A stretch of 64,000 bases of DNA from JADGNF01 sp964582085 (GCA_964582085.1 CAZOPV010000007.1:1-64000), one strand, 5' to 3'. Positions 15,728-25,306 are shown, numbered from the stretch's first letter. Made by a program: numbers and translations. Notes: generated from the sequence alone by a model not told the origin.

Positions 15728-16732
15728 ATGAAAATGAAACGGAGCGAATTAGTTGTGAAATTTTTTGCTGCCCCTCTTATCAGCGTTGTTATGCCAAGTT
15801 ATAACCATGAAAGGTACATCAATGACGCAATTAACTCGGTGACTTCGCAGGGAATAAGAAATATCGAATTGATTATTATTGATGATTTTTCAAGCGACGG
15901 CAGTCAGCGCATTATACAAGAATGGGTTGCCAAGGACTGCAGGATAAAAGCGATTTTTCATTGTGAAAATGAGGGAATATCCCGTACAACAAATGATGGA
16001 ATTAAAGCGGCACAAGGCAAATACGTGGTCCTAACGGCGTCGGATGACATGTTTAAGCAAGGAGCATTTGAAAAGATTATTGAATTATTAGAGTCTTCAG
16101 AAAAGCTGGGTGCGGCATTACTTGACGGCGAATGCATAGATCATAGAAACAGAAACACAGGTGTGCTGTTTTCTGAGATGCACGGAAAGCCTTCAACGTT
16201 GCAGGGCAGTTTTCTCAAAGATTTAGTCTCAGGTAATTTTGTGTGCACGGGTGTTGTCAGAAGAAACATTATTGAAAAACACCAGATTTTTTTTAATGAG
16301 AAGATGAAATATTTGAATGATTGGCTGTTTTGGGTGGATTTATCCAGTGTATGTGATTTCATTTTTGTAACTGAACCGTTATACTATTATCGGATACATG
16401 GAACCAATACATCGCTGAAGTTCAGGCATAATATGAGGACGGATGATGAGTTAAGGGCAATTGATATTATACTCAGAAAGTACGGCGAAATTTTAGATAA
16501 CGAATCTAAATTCAAGCTTTTATATGAAAAAGGTCATTCATACCTTGCATTGCGAAATTATGGACTCGCACGGGAATACTTTTACCAGTGCTTGCAGTTA
16601 AGTTCCGAATCTTTGAACGATGTGAAAACCAGCATGTACATTTTATCTACTTATTTCCCTCGCTTATTTGAGTACTTTGCGGATTTGCGTAGCAGATTAA
16701 AGAACTGGCGTATGAGAAGAAGAAACTTTTAA
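15728..16732 (+). CDS. GT2-family glycosyltransferase
   Basis: A 334-residue GT-A fold glycosyltransferase with 'PLISVVMPSYNHERYINDAINSV' at the N-terminus, 'IELIIIDDFSSDGSQ', and the DxD-type metal site in 'VVLTASDDMF'. 'DWLFWVDLS' carries the acceptor-side acidic residue. The last ~80 residues form helices resembling a TPR-like tail ('LLYEKGHSYLALRNYGLAREYFYQCLQL'). It probably adds a sugar to a lipid-linked or surface glycan. It opens an AT-rich sugar cluster, 170 bp before the ketoisomerase gene. Confidence 0.9.
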   Translation: MKMKRSELVVKFFAAPLISVVMPSYNHERYINDAINSVTSQGIRNIELIIIDDFSSDGSQRIIQEWVAKDCRIKAIFHCENEGISRTTNDGIKAAQGKYVVLTASDDMFKQGAFEKIIELLESSEKLGAALLDGECIDHRNRNTGVLFSEMHGKPSTLQGSFLKDLVSGNFVCTGVVRRNIIEKHQIFFNEKMKYLNDWLFWVDLSSVCDFIFVTEPLYYYRIHGTNTSLKFRHNMRTDDELRAIDIILRKYGEILDNESKFKLLYEKGHSYLALRNYGLAREYFYQCLQLSSESLNDVKTSMYILSTYFPRLFEYFADLRSRLKNWRMRRRNF

Positions 16733-16905
16733 AGTTACTGTGTATATAATAATTCTTCACAAAATTCTATCGACACTTGAAAAATGAACTATCACGCTGT
16801 TCTAAAACATAAGGCAGCAGTGTCGGCGAGCAACACAACCGAAATTTATATAAACAGTGAATTCAGAAAAAGGTTTTCCTGAAAACCCTCAACACCATAA
16901 AGGGA

Positions 16906-17367
16906 ATGTCGCCTTTGAAATTATCTGAAGGTAACACAACAAGTCCACTTTTGTCAAAGTGTAAGATAATTGATTTGCCAAAAGTAAGCGATACAAGAGG
17001 TAACCTCACATTCGTTGAGGGGAATAAGCATATACCCTTTGAAATCAAAAGGGTCTATTATATTTATGACGTCCCCGGCGGCGAAAGCAGAGGTGGTCAC
17101 GCGCATAAGCGCTTACAACAATTCATTATCGCAGCAAGTGGCAGTTTTGACGTTATCCTTGATGACGGTGTCAAAAGGAAAAGGTTTCATTTAAACAGGG
17201 CATATTATGGTCTGTACATTCCACCAATGATATGGCGCGAACTGAATAATTTCTCTTCTGGCGCAGTTTGTCTGGTTTTGGCATCTGACCTTTACGGTGA
17301 AGCTGATTATATAAGAGATTACTTAGCTTTTAAACGGGCAGTAAGATTAAACAATGAAATAGTATAA
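16906..17367 (+). CDS. FdtA/WxcM-like dTDP-sugar 3,4-ketoisomerase (cupin)
   Basis: This 153-residue single-domain cupin has the signature 'PGGESRGGHAHKRLQQFIIAASGSFDVILDDG', where RGxHAHK supplies the catalytic histidines. FdtA/QdtA enzymes turn dTDP-4-keto-6-deoxyglucose into the 3-keto sugar. The aminotransferase (20024-21118) and acetyltransferase (17399-18091) downstream would complete a dTDP-3-acetamido-3,6-dideoxyhexose pathway. Whether the product is Fuc3NAc or Qui3NAc cannot be told here. The rmlA/rmlB-type genes are not in the window. Confidence 0.9.
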   Translation: MSPLKLSEGNTTSPLLSKCKIIDLPKVSDTRGNLTFVEGNKHIPFEIKRVYYIYDVPGGESRGGHAHKRLQQFIIAASGSFDVILDDGVKRKRFHLNRAYYGLYIPPMIWRELNNFSSGAVCLVLASDLYGEADYIRDYLAFKRAVRLNNEIV

Positions 17368-17398
17368 CCTTACTTAAGTGACTTTCAGGTAGTTAAAA

Positions 17399-18091
17399 TT
17401 GAAGGTACGAAATAAAAAAATAGTTATAATTGGAGCAGGCGAGTTTGCCGAAATAGCGTTTGAATATTTCAGCGATTTTTCTAATTATGAAGTAGCTGCA
17501 TTTTCGGTTGAAAAAGATTTTATTGATAAATCTAAACTTTTCAATTTGCCAGTAACACCCTTTGAAGAGATTGAAAAACGTTATCCTCCTCATAAATACA
17601 AGGTTTTTGTTGCTATAACTTATACCCAATTGAATAGAGTTAGAACGCGATTGTATAACCAGGCGAAAGAGAAAGGTTACCAGTTTGCAACATTTATCCA
17701 TCCAACAGTGTTTTTAGGCAGAGACATAAAAATAGGAGAAAACTGCTTTATCTTTGAATACAATAATATTCAAAGACGAGTTAACATTGGAAATAATGTT
17801 GTTATTTGGGCTAAAAATCACATTGGGCACCAGAGCGTTATAGAAGATAACTGTTATTTGGCGTCAGGAGTGATTATCTCAGGCTACTGCGAAATAGGAG
17901 AAAGCTGTTTTTTGGGTGTAAACTGTTCTTTAAATGACAAAATAAAGGTGGCCAAGGATACATTTATCGGCAATGGAGCAATAGTAATTGAGAATATAGA
18001 GCAACCAGGAGGCATTTACGTGGGTAATCCCGCAAGAAGACTGCCCAAAAGTGGGTACGAAACATTTAGAGTAAAAGAGGGCGAAATATGA
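17399..18091 (+). CDS. NeuD-like left-handed beta-helix sugar acyltransferase
   Basis: A 230-residue protein. An N-terminal Rossmann-like domain ('KIVIIGAGEFAEIAFEYFSDF') is followed by hexapeptide repeats ('IKIGENCFIFEYNNIQ', 'VNIGNNVVIWAKNHIGHQSVIEDN'), the architecture of PglD/NeuD acetyltransferases. The conserved His of the catalytic turn is in 'NHIGHQS'. It likely N-acetylates the 3-amino sugar made by the neighbouring aminotransferase, which is inference from context. TTG start at 17399; its stop overlaps the next gene. Confidence 0.87.
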   Translation: MKVRNKKIVIIGAGEFAEIAFEYFSDFSNYEVAAFSVEKDFIDKSKLFNLPVTPFEEIEKRYPPHKYKVFVAITYTQLNRVRTRLYNQAKEKGYQFATFIHPTVFLGRDIKIGENCFIFEYNNIQRRVNIGNNVVIWAKNHIGHQSVIEDNCYLASGVIISGYCEIGESCFLGVNCSLNDKIKVAKDTFIGNGAIVIENIEQPGGIYVGNPARRLPKSGYETFRVKEGEI

Positions 18092-19008
18092 AATGGAAAA
18101 AAATAGGGTTAGTATATTGTCCCTCAGGCAAGAATGGATGGGATAAACATTATGCCATTACGCCAACTCCTGTTCTTATTAATGAGGACACAATAAGAGT
18201 ATATACTGGTTTTAGAGATGAAAATGGTGTCAGCAGGTTAGGATTTGTGGATGTTGATGTTGCGAATCCATCAATTGTAAAAAATTTCTCTGAGACGCCA
18301 ATTTTAGATGTCGGTCGTGATGGTGCATTTGATGACAATGGGGTTATATTAGGAGATATATTGAAGTGCGGTGACAAAATTTACATGTATTATGTTGGTT
18401 TTCAACTTGTTAAAAAAGCAAAATTTTTGGCGTTTACTGGTCTTGCTGTTAGCAAAAATTTTGGAAATACCTTTAGGAGATACAGTGAGGCGCCCATTTT
18501 GGATAGAAGTGATGAAGGATTATACATTAGAGCAATTCACTCAGCCATAATTGAAGAGGATGTCTTTAAAGTTTGGTATTCAGCTGGAAATGACTGGGAG
18601 ATAATCAACGGTCGTCCCTATCCATGCTACTGCATAAAATATCAGGAATCTGAGGACGGTATACATTTTAGGGAAGAAGGAATAACATGTATAACGCCTA
18701 ACAAAAAAAACTTTGAATATAGAATAGGAAGACCAAGAGTTTACAAAATTGATGATAAGTATGTAATGTTTTACACTTATGGAACTACAAAAGGAGATTA
18801 TTTAGCGGGATATGCAGAATCTGAGGATGGAGTAAATTGGGTGAGAAGAGACAACGAAATTGGCATAACCCTTTCAAAAAGTGGATGGGATTCTTCACAT
18901 TTATGTTATCCTGCAATAATAATTTGCAATGACAGGGCGTACATGTTTTACAATGGCAATGATATGGGTAAAACTGGTTTTGGGTGTGCAGTATTAGAAA
19001 AGTGGTAA
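18088..19008 (+). CDS. Five-bladed beta-propeller glycosidase-like protein
   Basis: A 306-residue protein with repeated propeller-blade patterns: 'GRDGAFDDNGVILGDIL', 'DKIYMYYVGFQL', 'DVFKVWYSAGNDW', 'DKYVMFYTYGTTKGDY', 'GWDSSHLCYPAIIICNDRAYMFYNG'. This is the GH43/GH32/GH130-like fold. Similar proteins occur in polysaccharide biosynthesis loci without demonstrated hydrolysis. Start overlaps the upstream stop by 4 bases (ATGA). The specific reaction is unknown; sugar processing or binding is the safest statement. Confidence 0.75.
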   Translation: MKWKKIGLVYCPSGKNGWDKHYAITPTPVLINEDTIRVYTGFRDENGVSRLGFVDVDVANPSIVKNFSETPILDVGRDGAFDDNGVILGDILKCGDKIYMYYVGFQLVKKAKFLAFTGLAVSKNFGNTFRRYSEAPILDRSDEGLYIRAIHSAIIEEDVFKVWYSAGNDWEIINGRPYPCYCIKYQESEDGIHFREEGITCITPNKKNFEYRIGRPRVYKIDDKYVMFYTYGTTKGDYLAGYAESEDGVNWVRRDNEIGITLSKSGWDSSHLCYPAIIICNDRAYMFYNGNDMGKTGFGCAVLEKW

Positions 19009-19019
19009 ATACGAAAAGA

Positions 19020-19037
19020 TGCACCTATTTAGGTGCA
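19020..19037. other. Perfect 7-bp hairpin between two sugar-cluster genes
   Basis: TGCACCT (19020-19026) and AGGTGCA (19031-19037) are separated by ATTT, just after the propeller gene stop and 40 bp before the next start. It has no T-run, so it may be a transcript-processing or translation-modulating hairpin. Confidence 0.4.
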
Positions 19038-19076
19038 GCGTCGGGTAATATACTTGCCCAAGGATAAGGAAGAAAT

Positions 19077-20024
19077 ATGCATGAGCTAAAAATTGTTAGA
19101 TATGATGGAAAGCAGAAATCTCTATGGAATGAATTTATAAAAAATTCAAAAAATGGCGTGTTCCTTTTCTATAGAGATTACATGGAGTATCACTCTGACA
19201 GATTTACAGATTTTTCTCTAATGTTCTTTGACAATAACGAGTTAATTGCGGTCATGCCCGCAAACATTAAAGACTTGGTTTTATTTAGTCACGGCGGTTT
19301 AACTTTTGGCGGCATCATAACAGACAGAAAAATGAAGACAACTTTAATGCTGAAAATTTTCGACGAGTTAAATGACTATCTAAGAGAAAACAGAATAAAG
19401 AAAATCATATACAAAGCTATACCACACATATATCATATAACTCCCGCCGAAGAAGATCTCTATACACTTTTCTGCTACAATGCAAGACTCATAAGAAGAG
19501 ATATTTCTTCGGCTATATACATGAGAGAGTCATTACCTTTTGATAAAAAAAGAAGATGGGGTATAAAGAAGGGGAAAAAATCAGGGTTGGAATTTAAAAG
19601 AAGCTATGATTTTGAAACATTCATAAATATTGAAGAAATGAATTTAAAAAAGTACAATACAAAGCCAACCCATACTGCCGAAGAAATACATTTACTTGCA
19701 AGTAGATTTCCACAAAACATAAAACTTTTTACGGCGCATAAGGATGGAAAAATAGTTGCGGGTACCATCCTTTATGAAAGCAATAGAAAAGTTGCCCATA
19801 CCCAATACATTTCAGCATCACCAGAAGGAAAAAAGTTGTATGCTCTTGACCTTATCTTTGATTATTTAATAAATGAATATTATAAAGATAAGGTAGACTA
19901 CTTTGATTTTGGTATTTCCACTGAAAAAGAAGGAAGATTTTTGAATGTAGGATTGATAACTCAAAAAGAAGAATTCGGAGCAAGAGCAGTGATTTATGAC
20001 ACATACGAAATAGAGGTGCGATAG
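19077..20024 (+). CDS. FemAB/GNAT-like transferase
   Basis: A 315-residue protein of the FemAB/BioF2-like acyltransferase type (double GNAT fold). 'FKNSKNGVFLFYRDYMEYHSDRF'-like opening (residues ~20-43), 'YIREN...IKKIIYKAIPHIYH', then 'KLFTAHKDGKIVAGTILYESNRKVAHTQYISASPEG' and 'FDFGISTEKEGRFLN' near the C-terminus. Such proteins in glycan loci transfer aminoacyl or acyl groups onto amino sugars, consistent with the 3-amino sugar pathway around it. Start ATG follows a purine-rich AAGGATAAGGAAGAA. It shares one base with the next gene. Confidence 0.8.
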   Translation: MHELKIVRYDGKQKSLWNEFIKNSKNGVFLFYRDYMEYHSDRFTDFSLMFFDNNELIAVMPANIKDLVLFSHGGLTFGGIITDRKMKTTLMLKIFDELNDYLRENRIKKIIYKAIPHIYHITPAEEDLYTLFCYNARLIRRDISSAIYMRESLPFDKKRRWGIKKGKKSGLEFKRSYDFETFINIEEMNLKKYNTKPTHTAEEIHLLASRFPQNIKLFTAHKDGKIVAGTILYESNRKVAHTQYISASPEGKKLYALDLIFDYLINEYYKDKVDYFDFGISTEKEGRFLNVGLITQKEEFGARAVIYDTYEIEVR

Positions 20025-21118
20025 TGATCCCCTTCGTTGACCTAAAAAGGGAGTATACGGAAATTAAAGAAGAAATAAATGAGTCAATTCAAAGAGTTAT
20101 AAAAAATGGTGTATTTATTTTAGGCGAGGAAGGTGAAAAGTTTGAGGAAGACTTTTCAAGTTATGTGGGAGCAAAATATGGTGTGGGTGTAAATTCTGGT
20201 TCAGATGCGCTTTTTCTAACGCTTAAGGCATTGGGAATAAGCAAAGGAGATGAAGTAATAACCGTATCCCATACTTTCATAGCAACAGCAGATGCTATAA
20301 CAAGAAACCATGCTACTCCAATTTTTGTGGATGTAAACCCAGAAACTTATTGCATAGATGCTGAAAAAATTGAGGAAAAGATAACAAAAAAAACGAAGGC
20401 AATATTACCTGTTCATATTTATGGGCATCCAGCAGACATGGATCCGATATTAGAACTTGCTCAAACGTACGATCTCTATGTGATAGAAGATGCTTGCCAA
20501 GCGCACGGAGCGGAATATAGAGGCAAAAAAGTTGGAAGCATAGGCGCTGTTGGCTGCTTTAGCTTTTATCCTATAAAAAATCTTGGAGCTTATGGAGACG
20601 GAGGAATAATTGTCACCAACAGCGAAGAAATTGCAGCAAAATTAAGAATGCTGAGAAACTATGGGCAACTGCAAAAATACCATCATGAACTCAGCGGGTT
20701 AAACAGCAGGCTTGACGAAATCCAAGCAGCGATACTTAGAGTAAAACTCAGACACTTAGATAAATGGAACAGCAAAAGAAGGGAAAACGCGAAACTTTAC
20801 AATGAACTTCTAGCAGATACCGAAATAATTACTCCAATAGAAAAAAACGCGAAACATGTTTACCACCTATACGTTGTAAGATACAAAAAAAGAGATGCAC
20901 TCCAACAATATTTTTTGAGAAATGAGATACAAAGTTTAATTCACTATCCAATTCCAGTTCACAAACAAAAAGACTATCTAAGTTCAAACTACGTTCTATC
21001 CGTAACAGAGAAAATAAGCAAGGAAATACTTTCCCTACCGATGTTTCCGCAATTAACCGAAAAAGAAATCGAAACAGTGGCTGCAACCATAGTTAAATTT
21101 CAAAGTATAGTTAAATAG
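20024..21118 (+). CDS. DegT/DnrJ/EryC1-family sugar aminotransferase (FdtB-like)
   Basis: A 364-residue PLP-dependent fold-type I aminotransferase. 'GVNSGSDALFLTLKALGI' binds cofactor phosphate, 'VIEDACQAHGAEYRGKKVG' holds the ring-stacking region, and the Schiff-base Lys is in 'FSFYPIKNLGAYGDGG'. 'GLNSRLDEIQAAIL' is also family-typical. With the FdtA-like ketoisomerase in the cluster it most likely makes a dTDP-3-amino-3,6-dideoxyhexose. GTG start overlaps the upstream TAG by one base. Last gene of the cluster. Confidence 0.92.
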   Translation: MIPFVDLKREYTEIKEEINESIQRVIKNGVFILGEEGEKFEEDFSSYVGAKYGVGVNSGSDALFLTLKALGISKGDEVITVSHTFIATADAITRNHATPIFVDVNPETYCIDAEKIEEKITKKTKAILPVHIYGHPADMDPILELAQTYDLYVIEDACQAHGAEYRGKKVGSIGAVGCFSFYPIKNLGAYGDGGIIVTNSEEIAAKLRMLRNYGQLQKYHHELSGLNSRLDEIQAAILRVKLRHLDKWNSKRRENAKLYNELLADTEIITPIEKNAKHVYHLYVVRYKKRDALQQYFLRNEIQSLIHYPIPVHKQKDYLSSNYVLSVTEKISKEILSLPMFPQLTEKEIETVAATIVKFQSIVK

Positions 21119-21725
21119 AGTATCTTTTCAAAAATAGTGAAGATGAACAAACTCACTGTAGATTACAAAATCTATTAAACCAGAAACAAAATCTGCAATA
21201 TAAAAATATAAAGAAGCGAAATTCAATGAAAAGCAGCGTATTAAACGACGGTAAGAGCACGAGGCTTAGACCTTTGACCTCTAGCTGCGTCAAACAGTTA
21301 AATCCAGTAACCAACAAACCCATATTGTGCTATTTTTGTTTGCTGTAAACCTAAGTCTCCTTTGTGTAACATTGAGCATAGCTACAGTTGTAGCTTTCAC
21401 ATTTAGCTGAGACGTTGACTATAAAACATTGCTTTGACTATACTCTAAAACTGTTGTCTGCTGTGCTTTTCATGTTCCTCAGGTAAGTAATTTTTCACTG
21501 AATTTTAGGTACTGATTATGCTTTACGCGTAAAAATCTGAAAGTACACACAAAAGTAACAACTCCACTTATTGAGTCCACTCAGAGTCAACCGCTAAACA
21601 ACCAAATCTGGCGTCGCTTCTAAACGCCTTACCGTCTTCCAGTATTACATATGTAAGACGCATAGAAAAACTTAATGACTTTGCCACACAGGGGCAACTA
21701 AAAACCCAAATTAACGTGAAAAACC
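21119..21725. other. 607-bp gene-free interval
   Basis: No frame with coding character, no tRNA, and no C/D-box pair could be found on either strand. The sequence is AT-rich at first and more mixed later. A short palindrome TACATATGTA lies at about 21648-21657. The interval marks the right border of the AT-rich sugar cluster. Confidence 0.6.
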
Positions 21726-22313
21726 ATGACTACAAAGTTAACAGGATCAAAAAAAGTCGTCACCATTGCGATAACCGCTGCCCTCTACGCTGTTTTCTTC
21801 TTTATATCCGGCTTGATAGCAATGCCCCAGTTCACCCTACTCTACCTACCAATTTTGCTGCTGGGCGTTTTTCCCCTCTGGTTCGGCATAAACGGACTAG
21901 TCGGCAGCATGATAGGCGCCTTCATAGGCGGCGCCTTTGTTGAAGGCCTAGGGTTTTTCTCCTGGATAGAATCAGCAACCACCCTCATCATCTACGTCCT
22001 AGTCTGGTTGCTTATCCCAAAAAACGCTTGGGAAGTAAAAAACCCCAAAACCCTCCTTCACCTAATAAGCGTATACGCCATCACACTACTAGCAGGCACC
22101 AGCTACATCCTTTGGCAATTCACAACTTTCGGTTTACTTCCCCCTGACGTAGCTCAACTTATCCTCTGGCCTACGTTCACCCTCAACATAATCATTGAAA
22201 TTGCAATATGCCCTGTTTTGCTGCGTACACTGACCCCAAAAATGCGTAACTGGAGCTTTTACAGCGGCAACTTCATGGAATGGCGAAGCCAAAAAACTAA
22301 AACTAAACTCTAA
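21726..22313 (+). CDS. ECF transporter S-component-like membrane protein
   Basis: A 195-residue membrane protein with about six hydrophobic segments: 'VVTIAITAALYAVFFFISG', 'FTLLYLPILLLGVFPLWFG', 'GLVGSMIGAFIGGAFVEG' and others. Length and pattern, including the AITAALYA helix that contacts the EcfT coupling protein, suit an energy-coupling-factor S-component for a vitamin or similar small molecule. No ECF ATPase or EcfT gene lies nearby; shared modules encoded elsewhere are usual. Substrate unknown. Confidence 0.72.
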   Translation: MTTKLTGSKKVVTIAITAALYAVFFFISGLIAMPQFTLLYLPILLLGVFPLWFGINGLVGSMIGAFIGGAFVEGLGFFSWIESATTLIIYVLVWLLIPKNAWEVKNPKTLLHLISVYAITLLAGTSYILWQFTTFGLLPPDVAQLILWPTFTLNIIIEIAICPVLLRTLTPKMRNWSFYSGNFMEWRSQKTKTKL

Positions 22314-22316
22314 CAA

Positions 22317-22340
22317 ACCTTTCTCTTTCTTATTTTTAAC
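22317..22340 (+). terminator. T-rich terminator
   Basis: A pyrimidine-rich run CTTTCTCTTTCTTATTTTT just after the stop of the S-component gene suits archaeal T-run termination. Confidence 0.5.
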
Positions 22341-22451
22341 TAACCCAACACCCCACTTTTGCTGACTTATCATATCTTCCTAACAACCCAGATTAAACGG
22401 AAAATCTTAATTGTCGCAAACCCATAAAGTACAAACCACAAGTGAACTTGT

Positions 22452-22835
22452 ATGAGTGAACATAAAGTTAAAGAAGACCCAGTTAAAATGCACAAAGACG
22501 CCAACGCCCTAATGGAGTCAGGTAAATACGCTGAAGCGAAAGAACTCTTCGCCAAAACAGGCGAACTCTACTACAAAGGACAAAACTACTTTGACTCAGC
22601 AACAATGTATTACAAAGCAGGCGAATCCGCATTCGCCCTAAAAGAGTACGAAAAAGCCATCGAATACTTCACTAAGTCTGCAGAAATCTGTTTCAATAAA
22701 GGCTTTGACCGTTTCGGAGTTAGCGCGCTGGACTACGCAAAAGACTGCCAGAAAGCCCTAGGTAACACGGCCGAAGTGGAAGTGTTAGACAAAAAAATCA
22801 AAGAAACTAAAGCCAAACTTGAAAGTGCCTTCTAG
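22452..22835 (+). CDS. TPR-repeat protein
   Basis: A 127-residue all-helical protein with about three tetratricopeptide-like repeats: 'ANALMESGKYAEAKELFAKTGELY', 'FDSATMYYKAGESAFALKEYEKAIEYFTKSAEICF', and 'FGVSALDYAKDCQKALG'. It is a protein-protein interaction module of unknown partner. No signal or membrane segment. Monocistronic, flanked by about 140 and 230 bp gaps. Confidence 0.85.
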   Translation: MSEHKVKEDPVKMHKDANALMESGKYAEAKELFAKTGELYYKGQNYFDSATMYYKAGESAFALKEYEKAIEYFTKSAEICFNKGFDRFGVSALDYAKDCQKALGNTAEVEVLDKKIKETKAKLESAF

Positions 22836-23062
22836 GAAAAGCTCCTTTCAACAATGCATCTTTATTTTAGTTTTTCAGATTTACACATAAATTTTGTTTC
22901 TTGGTACATCATATACCATTTGTCCACATGCCTCATTAAATTAAAAATAAACATTTCAGAAGGAGAATGCATCCGCTACTATGCCTAGTTTATGAGTGAT
23001 AGTTGCCAAAAAAGGCAGATATAAATCAAGTTAACAATACTCTCTCTGTGAGGCACACAATC

Positions 23063-24103
23063 ATGAGCATAAAAGACAAAGAGGCATTCGCCAAAGAATT
23101 CTACAGCCGCCAAGTCACACTAAAAGAACTGGGCAAAAAAGGCCAGCAAAAGCTACAGGAGGCAAAAGTAGCAATCGTAGGCGTAGGCGGATTAGGCACA
23201 GTATCCTCAATGTACCTTACACTGGCAGGCGTGGGGCATCTGAGATTAATTGACCAAGACATCGTGGAAATGCGTAATCTGCACAGACAAATTCTCTACA
23301 CTATTAACGACTTGGATTACCCAAAAGCAGAGGTTGCCGCAGCAAAATTAGAAAAACTCAATCCGCTGGTGAAAGCCGAAGCAGTTTCAGAAAACGTTCA
23401 CGCCGGGAACGCTGAACGGTTAGTCGCTGATGCAGACTTGGTGGTGGACGGTTTAGACAACATGGCAACCCGCTACCTCATTAACCGTGTCTGTGCAAAA
23501 ATGAAAATTCCCTACGTTTTCGGCGCAGCCATAGGCATAGAAGGCAACCTATCCGTGTTCTCAACCCCGGAAACTCCATGTCTCGAATGCGTATTACCTA
23601 ACCTTTCAGATAACGAGTTACTCAAATGCGACACCCGCGGAGTACTTGGAGTTACACCCGGCATCATAGGCGCCATGCAAGCCACCGAGGCCATAAAAGT
23701 TCTTTCAGGCTTAGGCTCCCCACTAACAGGCAAGTTAATGATTTGCGACTTCAGCGACATGTCCTTTACCGCCATAGACATAGCAAAACGAGCAAACTGC
23801 CCCGCCTGCAAAGGGACCTCGCCCTCAGAACGTGGGGAAAGACTCGTCTGGTTATGCGGCAGAAACACCGCTAACATAAATCCTGAAAAACCCCTAAAAC
23901 TAAATCTTACTCAACTGTGCGAGATAGTTCAACAGCATGGTTTTCATGTCCGCGTCAAATCCCATTTAGCGCTTATGTTCGACTATAACGGTCTACAAGT
24001 TAGCCTCTTTAATGGGGGACGTATGCTCATCAAAAACGTAAAAGACGAAAAAACAGCCATGGAAGCCTACAGAGAAATCTTGGGCGCCTTAAACATAACC
24101 TAA
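23063..24103 (+). CDS. E1-like ThiF/MoeB adenylyltransferase
   Basis: A 346-residue ubiquitin-activating-like enzyme that adenylates the C-terminal glycine of a MoaD/ThiS/SAMP-type protein. The ATP loop is 'VGVGGLGTVSSMYLTLAGVG', followed by 'LIDQDIVEMRNLHRQILY', 'GLDNMATRYLINRVC', zinc cysteines in 'CLECVLP' and 'CPACKG', and the candidate active cysteine in 'LLKCDTRGVLGVTPGIIGA'. The last ~70 residues form a small extra domain. ATG 23063 has Shine-Dalgarno GTGAGG; the frame extends to TTG 23003. A MoaD-like gene lies 1.3 kb away. Confidence 0.92.
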   Translation: MSIKDKEAFAKEFYSRQVTLKELGKKGQQKLQEAKVAIVGVGGLGTVSSMYLTLAGVGHLRLIDQDIVEMRNLHRQILYTINDLDYPKAEVAAAKLEKLNPLVKAEAVSENVHAGNAERLVADADLVVDGLDNMATRYLINRVCAKMKIPYVFGAAIGIEGNLSVFSTPETPCLECVLPNLSDNELLKCDTRGVLGVTPGIIGAMQATEAIKVLSGLGSPLTGKLMICDFSDMSFTAIDIAKRANCPACKGTSPSERGERLVWLCGRNTANINPEKPLKLNLTQLCEIVQQHGFHVRVKSHLALMFDYNGLQVSLFNGGRMLIKNVKDEKTAMEAYREILGALNIT

Positions 24104-24112
24104 AATCGGCAA

Positions 24113-25306
24113 CTAGCCACCTATTACCTTTAAGAGGGCGTTAACCTCGCAAATCCACCCCTCTATGATCTGTAAATTTTCGGCTGCTTTCTTGGAAAAC
24201 TTTGCTAATCCCCTCAGCAACTCCTGTTGATATCCATAGTAATCAGCTAATTTCTTTAAGGGTTCCACAAACTCGGTTACTGACGTTTTCATCTCCAAGC
24301 ATTTCCCCAAAGTTATGAGTGTGTTGTGCATCTCATCGATAGATAACCCTGTGTTTCTCTTAAACTCTCTAGCCAACCATTGTCTCCGAAACAAATTACA
24401 ACTTTTCCACCCCTCCGACTGTTTAATGTACGTTTTCAGAACCGACTGAAAAGCTGCATATACAGGTTTAGTGTCAACGCCTTTTGTCTTCGGATTTTCC
24501 TTTTCTTCTCCGATTTGTATTCCCATTGCTTGTAGAAGCTGAAGTGAACTTGTTTCTTGACCATGATACCTCGAAGCCAAAGCAACTGCCCCTGCAACCC
24601 CAACGCCGGCAGCCTCCGTTGAAATTTCCACTTGATTATTAATCGCAAGGAGCTGCTTTAACGTTAAACCCGTCAAATTCCTCACTAGTCTGTTACTCTC
24701 CAAGAAACCCGGGCTCATAACTGCGCCAGGTTCTATTGTGAACACATAAACGCCCCTGTCTTCCACCTCCGTCGCTATAGTGTTGATAAGTTTCACTTGA
24801 GCAGTTTTAAGGGTCTCATAAGCCCCCATAAAAGGCACTGTTCCGCTTGAAGAAACACATGCAAATACGCCGTATTTCCGCTTAATCATTTCAGGGAGGA
24901 AAACTCTCGCCAAGAGCACAGGACCCCTCAGGTTCACGCGGTAACTAAGATCCCACGCATCCACAGGGGTGTCTTTAACTGCTCCCACAGGGAAAACTGC
25001 GGCGTTATTGACTACTATGTCCACTTTTCCCCACTTCGCAGCCACCTGTTCAGCAAGAGCTTCAACTTCTTTCTCGTTGCCTACATCAGTTTTCACAAAA
25101 AGCGCCTTTTCAGCACAAAATTTACTGTTCAAATTTTCCGCCGCGGCCGCGCCGTTTTTTTCATCAACCTCAGCAATTACAACTTTTGCGCCCAGCCAGA
25201 TTAGGCCGCGAGCAATTTCGTATCCTATACCGCGTCCAGCTCCTGTGACCACTGCAACAGTGTCTTTTAGAGAATCACGCGGCAAGTTTCCTTGACTTAT
25301 TAACAA
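24113..25306 (-). CDS. SDR oxidoreductase with unusual C-terminal helical domain
   Basis: Residues 1-~250 are a classical short-chain dehydrogenase: NAD(P) motif TGAGRGIG, 'NNAAVFPVG', catalytic Ser in 'CVSSSGTVPF', and the YxxxK pair in 'YETLK'. The remaining ~145 residues are helical ('FRRQWLAREFKRNTGLSIDEMHNTLITLG', 'LADYYGYQQELLRGLAKFSKKAAENLQ') and not part of a normal ~250-residue SDR. I do not recognise this extension. TTG start with SD GGGAGTGA. It lies between the E1-like and MoaD-like genes, on the latter's strand. Confidence 0.86.
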   Translation of the reverse strand: MLISQGNLPRDSLKDTVAVVTGAGRGIGYEIARGLIWLGAKVVIAEVDEKNGAAAAENLNSKFCAEKALFVKTDVGNEKEVEALAEQVAAKWGKVDIVVNNAAVFPVGAVKDTPVDAWDLSYRVNLRGPVLLARVFLPEMIKRKYGVFACVSSSGTVPFMGAYETLKTAQVKLINTIATEVEDRGVYVFTIEPGAVMSPGFLESNRLVRNLTGLTLKQLLAINNQVEISTEAAGVGVAGAVALASRYHGQETSSLQLLQAMGIQIGEEKENPKTKGVDTKPVYAAFQSVLKTYIKQSEGWKSCNLFRRQWLAREFKRNTGLSIDEMHNTLITLGKCLEMKTSVTEFVEPLKKLADYYGYQQELLRGLAKFSKKAAENLQIIEGWICEVNALLKVIGG

